Source of the DNA: Granulicella sp. UBA5172
Lineage (GTDB): Bacteria > Acidobacteriota > Terriglobia > Terriglobales > Acidobacteriaceae
Assembly (NCBI GenBank): GCA_002413385.1
Contig: DHWW01000302.1
Coordinates: 20,916 to 25,977 of the forward strand
DNA length: 5,062 nt
Direction: 5' to 3'
Shown here: one piece after another, positions 1 to 4,510 of the stretch
Numbering within the stretch: position 1 is the stretch's first letter
Layout of the letters: every line of letters begins with the position of its first letter
Made by a program: the position numbers and the translations under genes
The notes under the pieces: model-generated
Seen by the model: only the letters and a program-made list of their open reading frames with translations
Told to the model about the DNA's origin: nothing
Database searches by the model: none

Positions 1-90
1 CCGGTGGCGATGGAGAAGGGCTTGCGGTTCGCGATTCGTGAAGGCGGACGCACTGTGGGCGCTGGTACGATCTCCGAGATCATCAAGTAG
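1..90 (+). CDS. tuf: Elongation factor Tu, C-terminal 29 residues (5' part outside window)
   Basis: Frame 1 is open from the first base to the TAG at 88-90. It encodes PVAMEKGLRFAIREGG followed by RTVGAGTISEIIK, which is the conserved C-terminus of EF-Tu (domain 3, the last beta-strands of the barrel). EF-Tu is the cytosolic GTPase that carries aminoacyl-tRNA to the ribosomal A site; domain 3 contacts the tRNA acceptor/T arm and EF-Ts. The GTPase domain lies upstream of the window and cannot be judged. A tuf gene directly before rpsJ is a common bacterial arrangement in which the str and S10 clusters are joined. The last codon and stop form part of a 22-nt sequence repeated at the end of rplC. 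The gene is truncated only by the window edge, with no sign of decay. Confidence 0.96.
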   Translation, partial: PVAMEKGLRFAIREGGRTVGAGTISEIIK

Positions 91-106
91 TCCTGCGCGG
101 ACGGCG
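85..106 (+). repeat. 22-nt direct repeat, copy 1 (end of tuf)
   Basis: These 22 bases are identical to 1378-1399. The copy begins with the final AAG lysine codon and TAG stop of tuf and runs 16 nt past the stop. Within it GTCC (90-93) and GGAC (99-102) can pair around the loop TGCGC. The flanking bases differ at both ends (C versus G before, A versus T after), so the identity is bounded. Confidence 0.85.
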
Positions 107-160
107 AGAGTTTTCTTGCCTAAGCATCAGGCTTCGTGATTTCGACAAGACTAACGAGGG

Positions 161-194
161 CTGCCGGTACGCCGAGAGGTATGACGGCCGGCAG
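161..194 (+). promoter_or_regulatory. Bulged stem-loop in tuf-rpsJ spacer
   Basis: CTGCCGG (161-167) pairs perfectly with CCGGCAG (188-194). TAC (168-170) pairs with GTA (179-181), leaving a 6-nt bulge (182-187) on the 3' side and an 8-nt apical loop GCCGAGAG (171-178). The outer stem can be extended by G160-T195 and G159-C196. No T-run follows, so it does not look like a factor-independent terminator. It could be a leader element of the S10 operon, a Rho-related or RNA-processing structure, or chance. The role is unknown. Confidence 0.45.
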
Positions 195-217
195 TCACTC
201 CAAACGATCTTTGAGTA

Positions 218-238
218 AGAGCTCTTCGACAGAGCACT
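218..238 (+). promoter_or_regulatory. Small stem-loop just upstream of rpsJ start
   Basis: GCTCT (221-225) pairs with AGAGC (231-235) around a TCGAC loop. Across one A-A mismatch, two more pairs (A218-T238, G219-C237) are possible. It ends 20 nt before the rpsJ ATG, whose ribosome binding site is weak: only AGAG at 248-251 with a 7-nt gap. It might influence rpsJ initiation, but this is inference. Confidence 0.3.
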
Positions 239-258
239 AGAAAGTATAGAGATTCAAC

Positions 259-576
259 ATGGCACAGCAACGCATTCGCATTCGTCTCAAGGCATACGAC
301 TATCGCGTCCTTGACGTTTCCACCAGCGAGATCGTCGAGACCGCCAAGCGCACAGGCGCACAGGTTGCGGGACCGATTCCGCTACCGACGATGAAGAACA
401 AGTATTGCGTTCGGCGCTCGCCCCATGTCGACAAGAAGTCGCGCGAGGCCTTTGAGATTCGGACGCACAAGCGCCTGATCGACATTCTCGAGCCGACGCA
501 GCAGACGGTTGATGCGCTGATGAAGCTTGATCTGCCGGCGGGTGTCGACGTAGAAATCAAGACCGTCACGAAGTAG
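259..576 (+). CDS. rpsJ: 30S ribosomal protein S10 (uS10)
   Basis: The 105-aa product matches uS10 along its whole length (family about 100-105 aa). [15 protein letters not shown] at 5-19 is the first strand. [18 protein letters not shown] at 27-44 is the helix and start of the long loop. [20 protein letters not shown] at 54-73 is the loop that reaches into the 30S head and returns. [22 protein letters not shown] at 79-100 is the C-terminal half. uS10 binds 16S rRNA in the 30S head, and in bacteria it also pairs with NusB and NusG in antitermination and transcription-translation coupling. ATG at 259 is the only sensible start, giving [11 protein letters not shown], although its Shine-Dalgarno is poor (AGAG, 248-251). 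It is the first ribosomal-protein gene of the operon, with rplC starting 75 nt downstream. Nothing is missing or broken. Confidence 0.98.
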   Translation: MAQQRIRIRLKAYDYRVLDVSTSEIVETAKRTGAQVAGPIPLPTMKNKYCVRRSPHVDKKSREAFEIRTHKRLIDILEPTQQTVDALMKLDLPAGVDVEIKTVTK

Positions 577-614
577 TGGTCGCAAGTTTGAAACAACGCA
601 GTACCTACAGTGCG

Positions 615-627
615 GGCGCTCAACGCC
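615..627 (+). promoter_or_regulatory. CTCAA-loop hairpin upstream of rplC
   Basis: GGCG (615-618) and CGCC (624-627) form a 4-bp stem around the loop CTCAA (619-623). It lies in the 75-nt rpsJ-rplC spacer, 24 nt before the rplC start and just ahead of its purine-rich ribosome binding region (638-650). The same five-base loop closed by G-C recurs upstream of rpsC (4473-4487). The stem is short, so its significance is uncertain. Confidence 0.25.
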
Positions 628-651
628 AGGCATGATGAGGAAGAGGAAAGC

Positions 652-1383
652 ATGAGCGTCACAGGAATTCTCGGTAAGAAGATCGGCATGACACAGTTGT
701 TTGATGACCGCGGCGATATCCATCCCGTCACGGTTCTCAAGGTCGGCCCATGCGTGATCACGCAGCTCAAGACGCAGGCGAAGGACGGCTATGATGCCGC
801 GCAGATCGGCCTGGTTGAGTTTGTAAAGGCGTCGAAGGTGAACAAGGCGATGACCGGTCACTTCGCAAAGTCGAATGTGCCTCCGGTTCGCGAGATTCGC
901 GAGGTCCAGCTTGAGTCGGTAACGGGTGCTGATGGAGACCAGTCGGCTAAGGCTGGCGATCGCATCACGGTTGAGATCTTCAATGAGACGCGCTTTGTGG
1001 ATGTCATCGGTAACTCCAAGGGTCGCGGGTTTGCTGGCGTCATTCGCCGCCATGGCTTCGGCGGCGGACCTAAGTCGCACGGACATATGTTCCAGGTGCA
1101 GGGCTCGATCGGAGCGTCTTCGTTCCCGTCGCGCGTCTTCCCTGGCCAGCGTATGCCTGGCCACATGGGCACTGGCCAGATTACGGTTCGCAATCTTCGC
1201 ATCCGCGGCATTGACGTCGAAGACAACCTTCTGTTGGTTGAGGGTGCGGTTCCCGGAGCACGTGATGGTTACGTGTTGGTTTCGAAGGCAAAGGCACCAC
1301 CGAGAGAGCGTCGCGGTTTTGCCGGCAGCACCACGCTGGATCCGTTGAAGGCTTCGAAGAAGGCCGCACCCAAGAAGAAGTAG
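652..1383 (+). CDS. rplC: 50S ribosomal protein L3 (uL3)
   Basis: The 243-aa product begins [17 protein letters not shown], the uL3 N-terminus. It continues with [20 protein letters not shown] (120-139), [20 protein letters not shown] (151-170), [14 protein letters not shown] (171-184) and [15 protein letters not shown] (192-206). uL3 binds the 3' domain of 23S rRNA early in 50S assembly and sends its central loop toward the peptidyl-transferase centre. The residue aligning with E. coli Gln150, the PrmB methylation site, is serine (about 157-158). About 28 residues from 216 on form a basic tail ending KKAAPKKK that the 209-aa E. coli protein lacks. The frame is open upstream to a GTG at 610, but the ATG at 652 is chosen because it gives the family N-terminus and has AGGA (638-641) and GAGGA (643-647) ahead of it. 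Confidence 0.97.
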   Translation: MSVTGILGKKIGMTQLFDDRGDIHPVTVLKVGPCVITQLKTQAKDGYDAAQIGLVEFVKASKVNKAMTGHFAKSNVPPVREIREVQLESVTGADGDQSAKAGDRITVEIFNETRFVDVIGNSKGRGFAGVIRRHGFGGGPKSHGHMFQVQGSIGASSFPSRVFPGQRMPGHMGTGQITVRNLRIRGIDVEDNLLLVEGAVPGARDGYVLVSKAKAPPRERRGFAGSTTLDPLKASKKAAPKKK

Positions 1384-1399
1384 TCCTGCGCGGACGGCG
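1378..1399 (+). repeat. 22-nt direct repeat, copy 2 (end of rplC)
   Basis: Identical over 22 nt to 85-106. It covers the last AAG codon and TAG stop of rplC plus 16 nt of spacer. The sequence after the stop is under no shared coding constraint with tuf, so the identity is not explained by protein similarity. It can form the same 4-bp GTCC/GGAC hairpin (1383-1395). Confidence 0.85.
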
Positions 1400-1403
1400 T
1401 GAC

Positions 1404-1416
1404 GCGCCTGCGGCGC
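1404..1416 (+). other. GC hairpin after rplC stop
   Basis: GCGCC (1404-1408) and GGCGC (1412-1416) form a perfect 5-bp stem with a TGC triloop, 20 nt after the rplC stop. The following bases (AAGTGCTGGG) are not T-rich, so this is not a canonical terminator. It may be an mRNA stability or processing structure, or simply GC-rich chance. Confidence 0.3.
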
Positions 1417-1450
1417 AAGTGCTGGGCGTGAGTGAGATTGAGTAGCAACT

Positions 1451-1480
1451 TCTGCGCGGGGAATAGACCGAGAACGCAGA
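1451..1480 (+). promoter_or_regulatory. Bulged stem-loop in rplC-rplD spacer
   Basis: TCTGCG (1451-1456) pairs with CGCAGA (1475-1480), and CGG (1457-1459) pairs with CCG (1468-1470). This leaves a 4-nt bulge AGAA (1471-1474) on the 3' side and an 8-nt loop GGAATAGA (1460-1467). The shape resembles the hairpin at 161-194: same apical loop size, 3-bp inner stem and 3'-side bulge. It sits 52 nt before rplD, which encodes uL4, the S10-operon autoregulator in E. coli. A regulatory role is inference. Confidence 0.4.
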
Positions 1481-1532
1481 CGAACAAGAGATGGGCGCGC
1501 GGCAACGATCGCGGGCGAGAAGAGAGAAGACG

Positions 1533-2213
1533 ATGGCAAATATCAAGGTAGTCGATCTCGGCGGGAAGGAAATCGGGACGTTTGAACTCGACGAGATCTT
1601 CGCAGGAGAGGTCAACGAGTCGTTGCTCTGGGAGGCGGTCAAGCACTATCGTGCTTCGCTGCGCCAGGGTACACACGCAACCAAGAACCGCAAGGCCGTA
1701 TCGGGTGCGGGCAAGAAGTTGTGGAAGCAGAAGGGCACGGGGCGCGCGCGCGTTGGCTCGATCCGTACTCCCCTCTGGCGTGGCGGCGGTACGGTCCATG
1801 GACCTCAGCCTCGTAGCTACGAGTATCAGTTCCCTCGCAAGAAGCTGATGGGCGCGTTGCGCTCGGCGATTGCTTCGAAGATCAACGACGGCAAGCTGAC
1901 GATCGTTGAGAACTTTGATGTCGCCGAGGCGAAGACCAAGGTGTATCGCGCTGCGCTGAACAAGCTGGATGCGAAGAAGACGGCATTGCTCGTCGAGAGC
2001 TCGCAGCAGTTGAGCGAGAAGCTTTATCTGGGATCGCGGAATCTGCAGGGCGTGGAGCTGGTGCTCTCGTCTGAGGTTCATCCGTACGATCTGCTGAAGT
2101 ATGAGAATGCAATCTTCTCGAAGGTTGCGTTCGAGACACTGACGGAGACGCTGAAGAAGTCTGTTTCCAAGCGGCAACACGCCAAGAACGATGCCGAGAA
2201 GGAGGCTGCATAA
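1533..2213 (+). CDS. rplD: 50S ribosomal protein L4 (uL4)
   Basis: The 226-aa product is full-length uL4 (family about 200-225 aa). MANIKVVDLGGKEIGTFEL opens the protein. The extended internal loop at about 45-90 contains GTHATKNR, SGAGKKLWKQKGTGRARVGS and RTPLWRGGG, followed by VHGPQPRSY and PRKKLMGALRSAI (101-113). The globular part binds domain I of 23S rRNA, while the loop lines the exit-tunnel constriction opposite uL22; changes in the KQKGTGRARVGS stretch give macrolide resistance in other bacteria, and here it looks normal. In E. coli uL4 also represses its own operon. The frame is open up to an ATG at 1491, but the ATG at 1533 gives the family N-terminus; its upstream sequence is purine-rich (1518-1530) without a strong GGAGG. 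The charged tail ends in EKEAA. The stop overlaps the rplW start. Confidence 0.97.
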   Translation: MANIKVVDLGGKEIGTFELDEIFAGEVNESLLWEAVKHYRASLRQGTHATKNRKAVSGAGKKLWKQKGTGRARVGSIRTPLWRGGGTVHGPQPRSYEYQFPRKKLMGALRSAIASKINDGKLTIVENFDVAEAKTKVYRAALNKLDAKKTALLVESSQQLSEKLYLGSRNLQGVELVLSSEVHPYDLLKYENAIFSKVAFETLTETLKKSVSKRQHAKNDAEKEAA

Positions 2214-2215
2214 TG
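2199..2215 (+). promoter_or_regulatory. Perfect Shine-Dalgarno and TAATG stop-start overlap (rplD/rplW)
   Basis: AAGGAGG at 2199-2205, inside the last codons of rplD, stands 7 nt before the rplW ATG. The rplD stop TAA (2211-2213) shares its final A with that ATG. This is the only overlapping junction and the strongest ribosome binding site in the window. It implies that uL4 and uL23 synthesis is translationally coupled. Confidence 0.85.
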
Positions 2216-2506
2216 CCTACCGTTTATAACGTTATTCGCCGCCCACTGATCACCGAGAAGGCCTTGACCACTCGTGAGGTAGAAGGTTCGCTGGTTTTTG
2301 AGGTGGCTGCCAATGCCACGAAGACCGAGGTCAAGCAGGCCGTTGAGACTCTCTTCAATGTGAAGGTGGCGAGCATTCGCACTGCAAGCGTTGTGGGTAA
2401 AGAGCGCAAGCGCGGCAAGTTCGCGGGTTACCTCCCTGACTGGAAGAAGGCGTATGTACGCCTGAAGACCGGCGAGAAGGTTCCTGACTTCGCAGCAGAG
2501 ATTTAA
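2213..2506 (+). CDS. rplW: 50S ribosomal protein L23 (uL23)
   Basis: The 97-aa product matches uL23 end to end. NVIRRPLITEKAL (6-18) is the N-terminal signature. ATKTEVKQAVETLFNVKVASIRT (35-57) is the helix and strand of the fold. GKERKRGKFAGYLPDWKKAYVRLKTG (62-87) is the tip loop and last strand. uL23 binds 23S rRNA at the tunnel exit and is the docking point for trigger factor and the signal recognition particle. Glu15 in ITEK aligns with E. coli Glu18, the trigger-factor contact, so docking should be conserved. The start overlaps the rplD stop by one base and has a perfect Shine-Dalgarno. A 111-nt spacer then separates it from rplB, so the coupling stops here. Confidence 0.98.
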   Translation: MPTVYNVIRRPLITEKALTTREVEGSLVFEVAANATKTEVKQAVETLFNVKVASIRTASVVGKERKRGKFAGYLPDWKKAYVRLKTGEKVPDFAAEI

Positions 2507-2540
2507 GAGCAGGTTCCAGTGCCCAGGATTCAGGGGCCAG
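2506..2540 (+). repeat. Degenerate heptamer repeat, five units ending in CAG
   Basis: Starting on the last base of the rplW stop codon, the sequence reads in 7-nt steps as AGAGCAG, GTTCCAG, TGCCCAG, GATTCAG and GGGCCAG. CAG recurs at exactly seven-base intervals five times, then the phase is lost (AGACGTAG follows). GCCC (2521-2524) can also pair with GGGC (2534-2537). The first positions of each unit vary, so it is a degenerate tandem array. It may be a small heptamer-type repeat such as those seen dispersed in some bacterial genomes, or a decayed duplication. Confidence 0.5.
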
Positions 2541-2570
2541 AGACGTAGCAGTTGAACGAGCAGCATGTAT

Positions 2571-2601
2571 CGCGCTGAAGTTTGCAGTTAGAGATAGCGC
2601 G
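2571..2601 (+). promoter_or_regulatory. Stem-loop immediately upstream of rplB ribosome binding site
   Basis: CGCGCT (2571-2576) pairs perfectly with AGCGCG (2596-2601), with a 19-nt loop. It ends 3 nt before the rplB Shine-Dalgarno AAAGGA (2604-2609). Such a placement could present or hide the ribosome binding site; this is inference from position. Confidence 0.35.
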
Positions 2602-2617
2602 GCAAAGGATTAGCACT

Positions 2618-3448
2618 ATGCCGATTAAATCATTCCGTCCGATTACGCCGACCCTTCGTTTCCAGACGAAGCTGGTCAACGACGACATCACAACCGATAA
2701 GCCCTACAAGCCCTTGCTGACCGTCAAGCCACGCACTGGCGGCCGCAACAATATGGGCAGGATGGTCATCCGTCACCAGGGTGGCGGCCACAAGCAGAAG
2801 TTGCGCCTCATCGACTTCAAGCGCGACAAGTTCGGGATTGCCGGAACCGTAGCGACCATTGAATACGATCCGAATCGCAGCTCGCGCATTGCCCTGGTGC
2901 ATTATGCTGATGGCGAGAAGCGCTACATCATTCAGCCGGTCGGGTTGAAGGTGGGGCAGAAGATCATGAGCGGTCCCGAGGCGGACATCCTGATTGGGAA
3001 CGCTTTGCCGCTCAAGTACATCCCTACCGGAACGATTGTGCATAACATCGAGCTTCGTCCGGGCAAGGGCGCGCAGATGGCGCGCTCGGCTGGCGCACAG
3101 GTGAACCTGATCGCGAAGGAAGGCGATTACGCTCTCCTGAAGATGCCTTCGGGCGAGACCCGCAAGGTACTCGTCGAGTGCATGGCGACCATCGGCCAGG
3201 TAGGCAACACCGACCACGAGAATGTCACGATCGGTAAGGCGGGACGCAATCGGTGGAAGGGCATTCGCCCGGCTAACCGCGGCGTTTCGATGAACCCGGT
3301 CGACCACCCGCATGGTGGTGGTGAAGGTAAGACCTCGGGCGGACGTCACCCAGTGACGCCGTGGGGCCAGCCGACTCGCGGCTACAAGACTCGCAACAAC
3401 AAGCGGACAGATGTGTTTATCGTGTCGCGCAGGAACAAGGGCAAGTAA
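2618..3448 (+). CDS. rplB: 50S ribosomal protein L2 (uL2)
   Basis: The 276-aa product is full-length uL2 (E. coli 273). [15 protein letters not shown] starts the protein. [20 protein letters not shown] (41-60) and [11 protein letters not shown] (61-71) lead into the RNA-binding OB-like domain. [16 protein letters not shown] (145-160) and [17 protein letters not shown] (168-184) belong to the second, SH3-like domain. [21 protein letters not shown] (225-245) is the signature reaching toward the peptidyl-transferase centre. Asp229-His230 align with E. coli Asp228-His229, needed for peptidyl-transferase activity and both present here. uL2 is a core 23S rRNA binder that also supports subunit association. 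The frame is open back to a TTG at 2582, but the ATG at 2618 has AAAGGA (2604-2609) at 8 nt and yields the family N-terminus. The C-terminus is the usual basic [16 protein letters not shown]. Confidence 0.98.
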   Translation: MPIKSFRPITPTLRFQTKLVNDDITTDKPYKPLLTVKPRTGGRNNMGRMVIRHQGGGHKQKLRLIDFKRDKFGIAGTVATIEYDPNRSSRIALVHYADGEKRYIIQPVGLKVGQKIMSGPEADILIGNALPLKYIPTGTIVHNIELRPGKGAQMARSAGAQVNLIAKEGDYALLKMPSGETRKVLVECMATIGQVGNTDHENVTIGKAGRNRWKGIRPANRGVSMNPVDHPHGGGEGKTSGGRHPVTPWGQPTRGYKTRNNKRTDVFIVSRRNKGK

Positions 3449-3556
3449 GCAGTTGCAGTGTTCAAGAGGGAAGTAAAAGCAACACCAAGTCTCGCGGCCA
3501 AATGCAGTCAGCCAAAGAGATTCGTCGTATTCAGCACCGCAGTACCGGAGTTATTT

Positions 3557-3841
3557 ATGTCACGCTCAACGAAGAAGGGCCCGTTCATCGACGCCCACTT
3601 GATGATCAAGATCGAGGCGCTCAATACCGCCAACGATAAGAAGGTCATCCGCACCTGGTCGCGCCGCTCCACTATCCATCCGGATATGGTCGGTCACACG
3701 ATCGCCGTGCATAACGGACGCAAGTTCATTCCGGTGTATTGCACGGAGAACATGGTCGGCCACAAGCTCGGTGAGTTCTCCGCCACACGTACCTTCAAGG
3801 GTCACTCGGCGAAGTCTGCTGATACGGCGAAGGCCAAGTAA
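3557..3841 (+). CDS. rpsS: 30S ribosomal protein S19 (uS19)
   Basis: The 94-aa product begins [15 protein letters not shown] and contains [20 protein letters not shown] (31-50) and [20 protein letters not shown] (51-70) followed by [13 protein letters not shown], the uS19 signatures in order. uS19 sits at the top of the 30S head, pairs with uS13 and contacts the A-site tRNA and intersubunit bridges. The length is typical (E. coli 92), with a short basic tail SADTAKAK. The frame stays open upstream to a GTG at 3458, which would add 33 residues with no likeness to the family. The ATG at 3557 is preferred because it has GGAG at 3547-3550, six bases away, and gives the expected N-terminus. It lies in a canonical position between rplB and rplV. 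Confidence 0.98.
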   Translation: MSRSTKKGPFIDAHLMIKIEALNTANDKKVIRTWSRRSTIHPDMVGHTIAVHNGRKFIPVYCTENMVGHKLGEFSATRTFKGHSAKSADTAKAK

Positions 3842-3852
3842 CTCCGTTTTAG

Positions 3853-3870
3853 GATTCGTAAGATTCGTAC
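3853..3870 (+). repeat. 9-nt tandem duplication in rpsS-rplV spacer
   Basis: GATTCGTAA is followed directly by GATTCGTAC, two copies differing only at the ninth base. The pair lies 19 nt before the rplV ATG and just upstream of its Shine-Dalgarno GAAGGA (3876-3881). It is probably a replication-slippage duplication in the 47-nt spacer; no function is evident. Confidence 0.55.
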
Positions 3871-3888
3871 GTCGTGAAGGACATCGTA

Positions 3889-4401
3889 ATGCATAAAGCA
3901 ATCGCTCCAAAGACTCCCGAGTTTCGCGCTGAGGCCAAGTTTCAGCGCTGTAGCCCGCAGAAGGCCAAGCTCGTTCTTGACATGATCAAAGGCCTCCGCG
4001 TCGAGAACGCGATCAACACGGTCGCGTTCACCAACAAGCGCATCGCTCCGGTAGTAGAGAAGGTGTTGCGTTCGGCTATCCAGAACGCACAGTATCTCTC
4101 CGACGAGAGGGGGCTCGACGTGGACGTCGACAACCTCTATGTCAAGACCGCCGTCGCGAACGAGGGCCCTCGCATGAAACGCATCCGCCCTGCTCCCATG
4201 GGACGCGCGTTCCGCTACCAGCGCCGCATCGCACACATCATCATCACGGTTGCAGAGAAGAAGTCTGCTGCTGTTGAGGTTGAGGCGACGCCGGAACCGG
4301 TGAAGAAGGCGGCAGGCAAGCCCGCAGCCAAGAAGACTGCGGCGAAGAAGGCTGTTGCCAAGAAGGCACCAGCGAAGAAGAAGGTTGCCGCAGCCAAGTA
4401 A
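3889..4401 (+). CDS. rplV: 50S ribosomal protein L22 (uL22) with lysine/alanine-rich C-terminal tail
   Basis: The 170-aa product has a normal uL22 core of about 123 residues. [20 protein letters not shown] (13-32) and [13 protein letters not shown] (33-45) form the first helices. [20 protein letters not shown] (90-109) is the beta-hairpin tip that lines the exit tunnel beside uL4, and [12 protein letters not shown] closes the core. uL22 contacts all domains of 23S rRNA, and its hairpin forms the constriction where macrolides and stalling peptides act. The remaining 47 residues (124-170) are an extension absent from the 110-aa E. coli protein: a short acidic linker (about 126-136) then a basic repeat region resembling histone-H1-like tails. 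ATG at 3889 has GAAGGA at 7 nt (3876-3881); an in-frame GTG at 3874 would overlap that site and is rejected. Confidence 0.97.
   Translation: MHKAIAPKTPEFRAEAKFQRCSPQKAKLVLDMIKGLRVENAINTVAFTNKRIAPVVEKVLRSAIQNAQYLSDERGLDVDVDNLYVKTAVANEGPRMKRIRPAPMGRAFRYQRRIAHIIITVAEKKSAAVEVEATPEPVKKAAGKPAAKKTAAKKAVAKKAPAKKKVAAAK
4309..4398 (+). repeat. 15-nt period coding repeat: six basic pentapeptides in the uL22 tail
   Basis: Residues 141-170 of uL22 read as consecutive pentads [25 protein letters not shown] and VAAAK. At the DNA level this is a 15-nt periodicity built from GCC/GCG and AAG codons, prone to slippage. Similar [10 protein letters not shown] pentads occur in histone-H1-like and HU-tail proteins. 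Here they presumably bind rRNA or the ribosome surface electrostatically; the repeat number is likely to vary between relatives. Confidence 0.8.
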
Positions 4402-4510
4402 TGGGTGCGTCAGCATAACGATTTTTGAAGTAGGCAGTTCGCAACAACTAGTAAGTTTGCAATATCAACCGCGCCGGCTCAACCGGCTATGGTTCAGGAA
4501 TAGGGAAGCT
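4402..4510 (+). other. rplV-rpsC spacer
   Basis: These 109 nt contain no gene. The notable contents are AAGTTTGCA (4453-4461), a word shared with the rplW-rplB spacer, and a strong hairpin (4467-4494) right before the rpsC ribosome binding site. TTGAAG (4425-4430) and TAGTAA (4449-4454) are 18 nt apart and could be read as a weak promoter, but the match is too poor to call. No intrinsic terminator follows rplV. Confidence 0.4.
4467..4494 (+). promoter_or_regulatory. CTCAA-loop hairpin upstream of rpsC
   Basis: GCCGG (4473-4477) pairs with CCGGC (4483-4487) around the loop CTCAA (4478-4482). Beyond a small internal loop, AACC (4467-4470) pairs with GGTT (4491-4494). It ends immediately before the purine-rich region AGGAATAGGGAAG (4496-4508) that serves rpsC. 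Its loop matches that of the hairpin before rplC. It could modulate rpsC translation; this is inference. Confidence 0.4.

Larger units (their letters stand above)
91..258 (+). other. tuf-rpsJ spacer / candidate S10 operon leader
   Basis: This 168-nt stretch carries no credible gene. It begins with the remainder of the 22-nt repeat shared with the end of rplC, then holds a bulged GC-rich hairpin (161-194) and a smaller hairpin (218-238) just before rpsJ. I found no hairpin followed directly by a run of T, so an intrinsic terminator for tuf is not supported and read-through from tuf into rpsJ is plausible. I found no convincing -35/-10 pair either. In Escherichia coli the region before rpsJ is the leader through which uL4 represses the operon; a similar role here is inference from position only. 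Confidence 0.5.

Noticed and set aside
90..117. Possible intrinsic terminator after tuf (GTCC/GGAC hairpin then TTTTCTT)
   Set aside because: The stem has only four pairs and the T-run begins 8 nt after it, so it does not meet the usual structure.
610..651. In-frame GTG start extending rplC by 14 residues
   Set aside because: The extra residues are not part of uL3, and the ATG at 652 has good purine-rich ribosome binding sequence.
1438..1467. Possible promoter TTGAGT - 18 nt - AATAGA before rplD
   Set aside because: The -10 match is poor and lies within the loop of the bulged hairpin; the same TTGAGTA word at 211-217 has no suitable -10. Not enough to call.
1491..1532. In-frame ATG extending rplD by 14 residues
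   Set aside because: The added arginine-rich residues are absent from uL4; ATG at 1533 gives the normal N-terminus.
382..1539. Long minus-strand open frame (385 codons) opposite rpsJ, rplC and the rplC-rplD spacer
   Set aside because: It is antisense to conserved genes, shows no recognisable domain, and long antisense frames are expected opposite genes with biased codon use.
1269..2180. Minus-strand open frame of 303 codons opposite rplC and rplD
   Set aside because: Leucine- and arginine-rich composition is typical of the reverse complement of lysine/AAG-rich ribosomal genes; no family motif.
2582..2617. In-frame TTG extending rplB by 12 residues
   Set aside because: The AAAGGA at 2604-2609 serves the ATG at 2618, and the extension would pass through the hairpin before rplB.
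3458..3556. In-frame GTG extending rpsS by 33 residues
   Set aside because: uS19 starts at the SRSTKKGPF motif; GGAG six bases before ATG 3557 decides the start. The open frame upstream is chance.
3361..3639. Plus-strand 92-codon frame overlapping the end of rplB and start of rpsS
   Set aside because: It overlaps two certain genes out of frame, with no homology and composition of a frame shadow.
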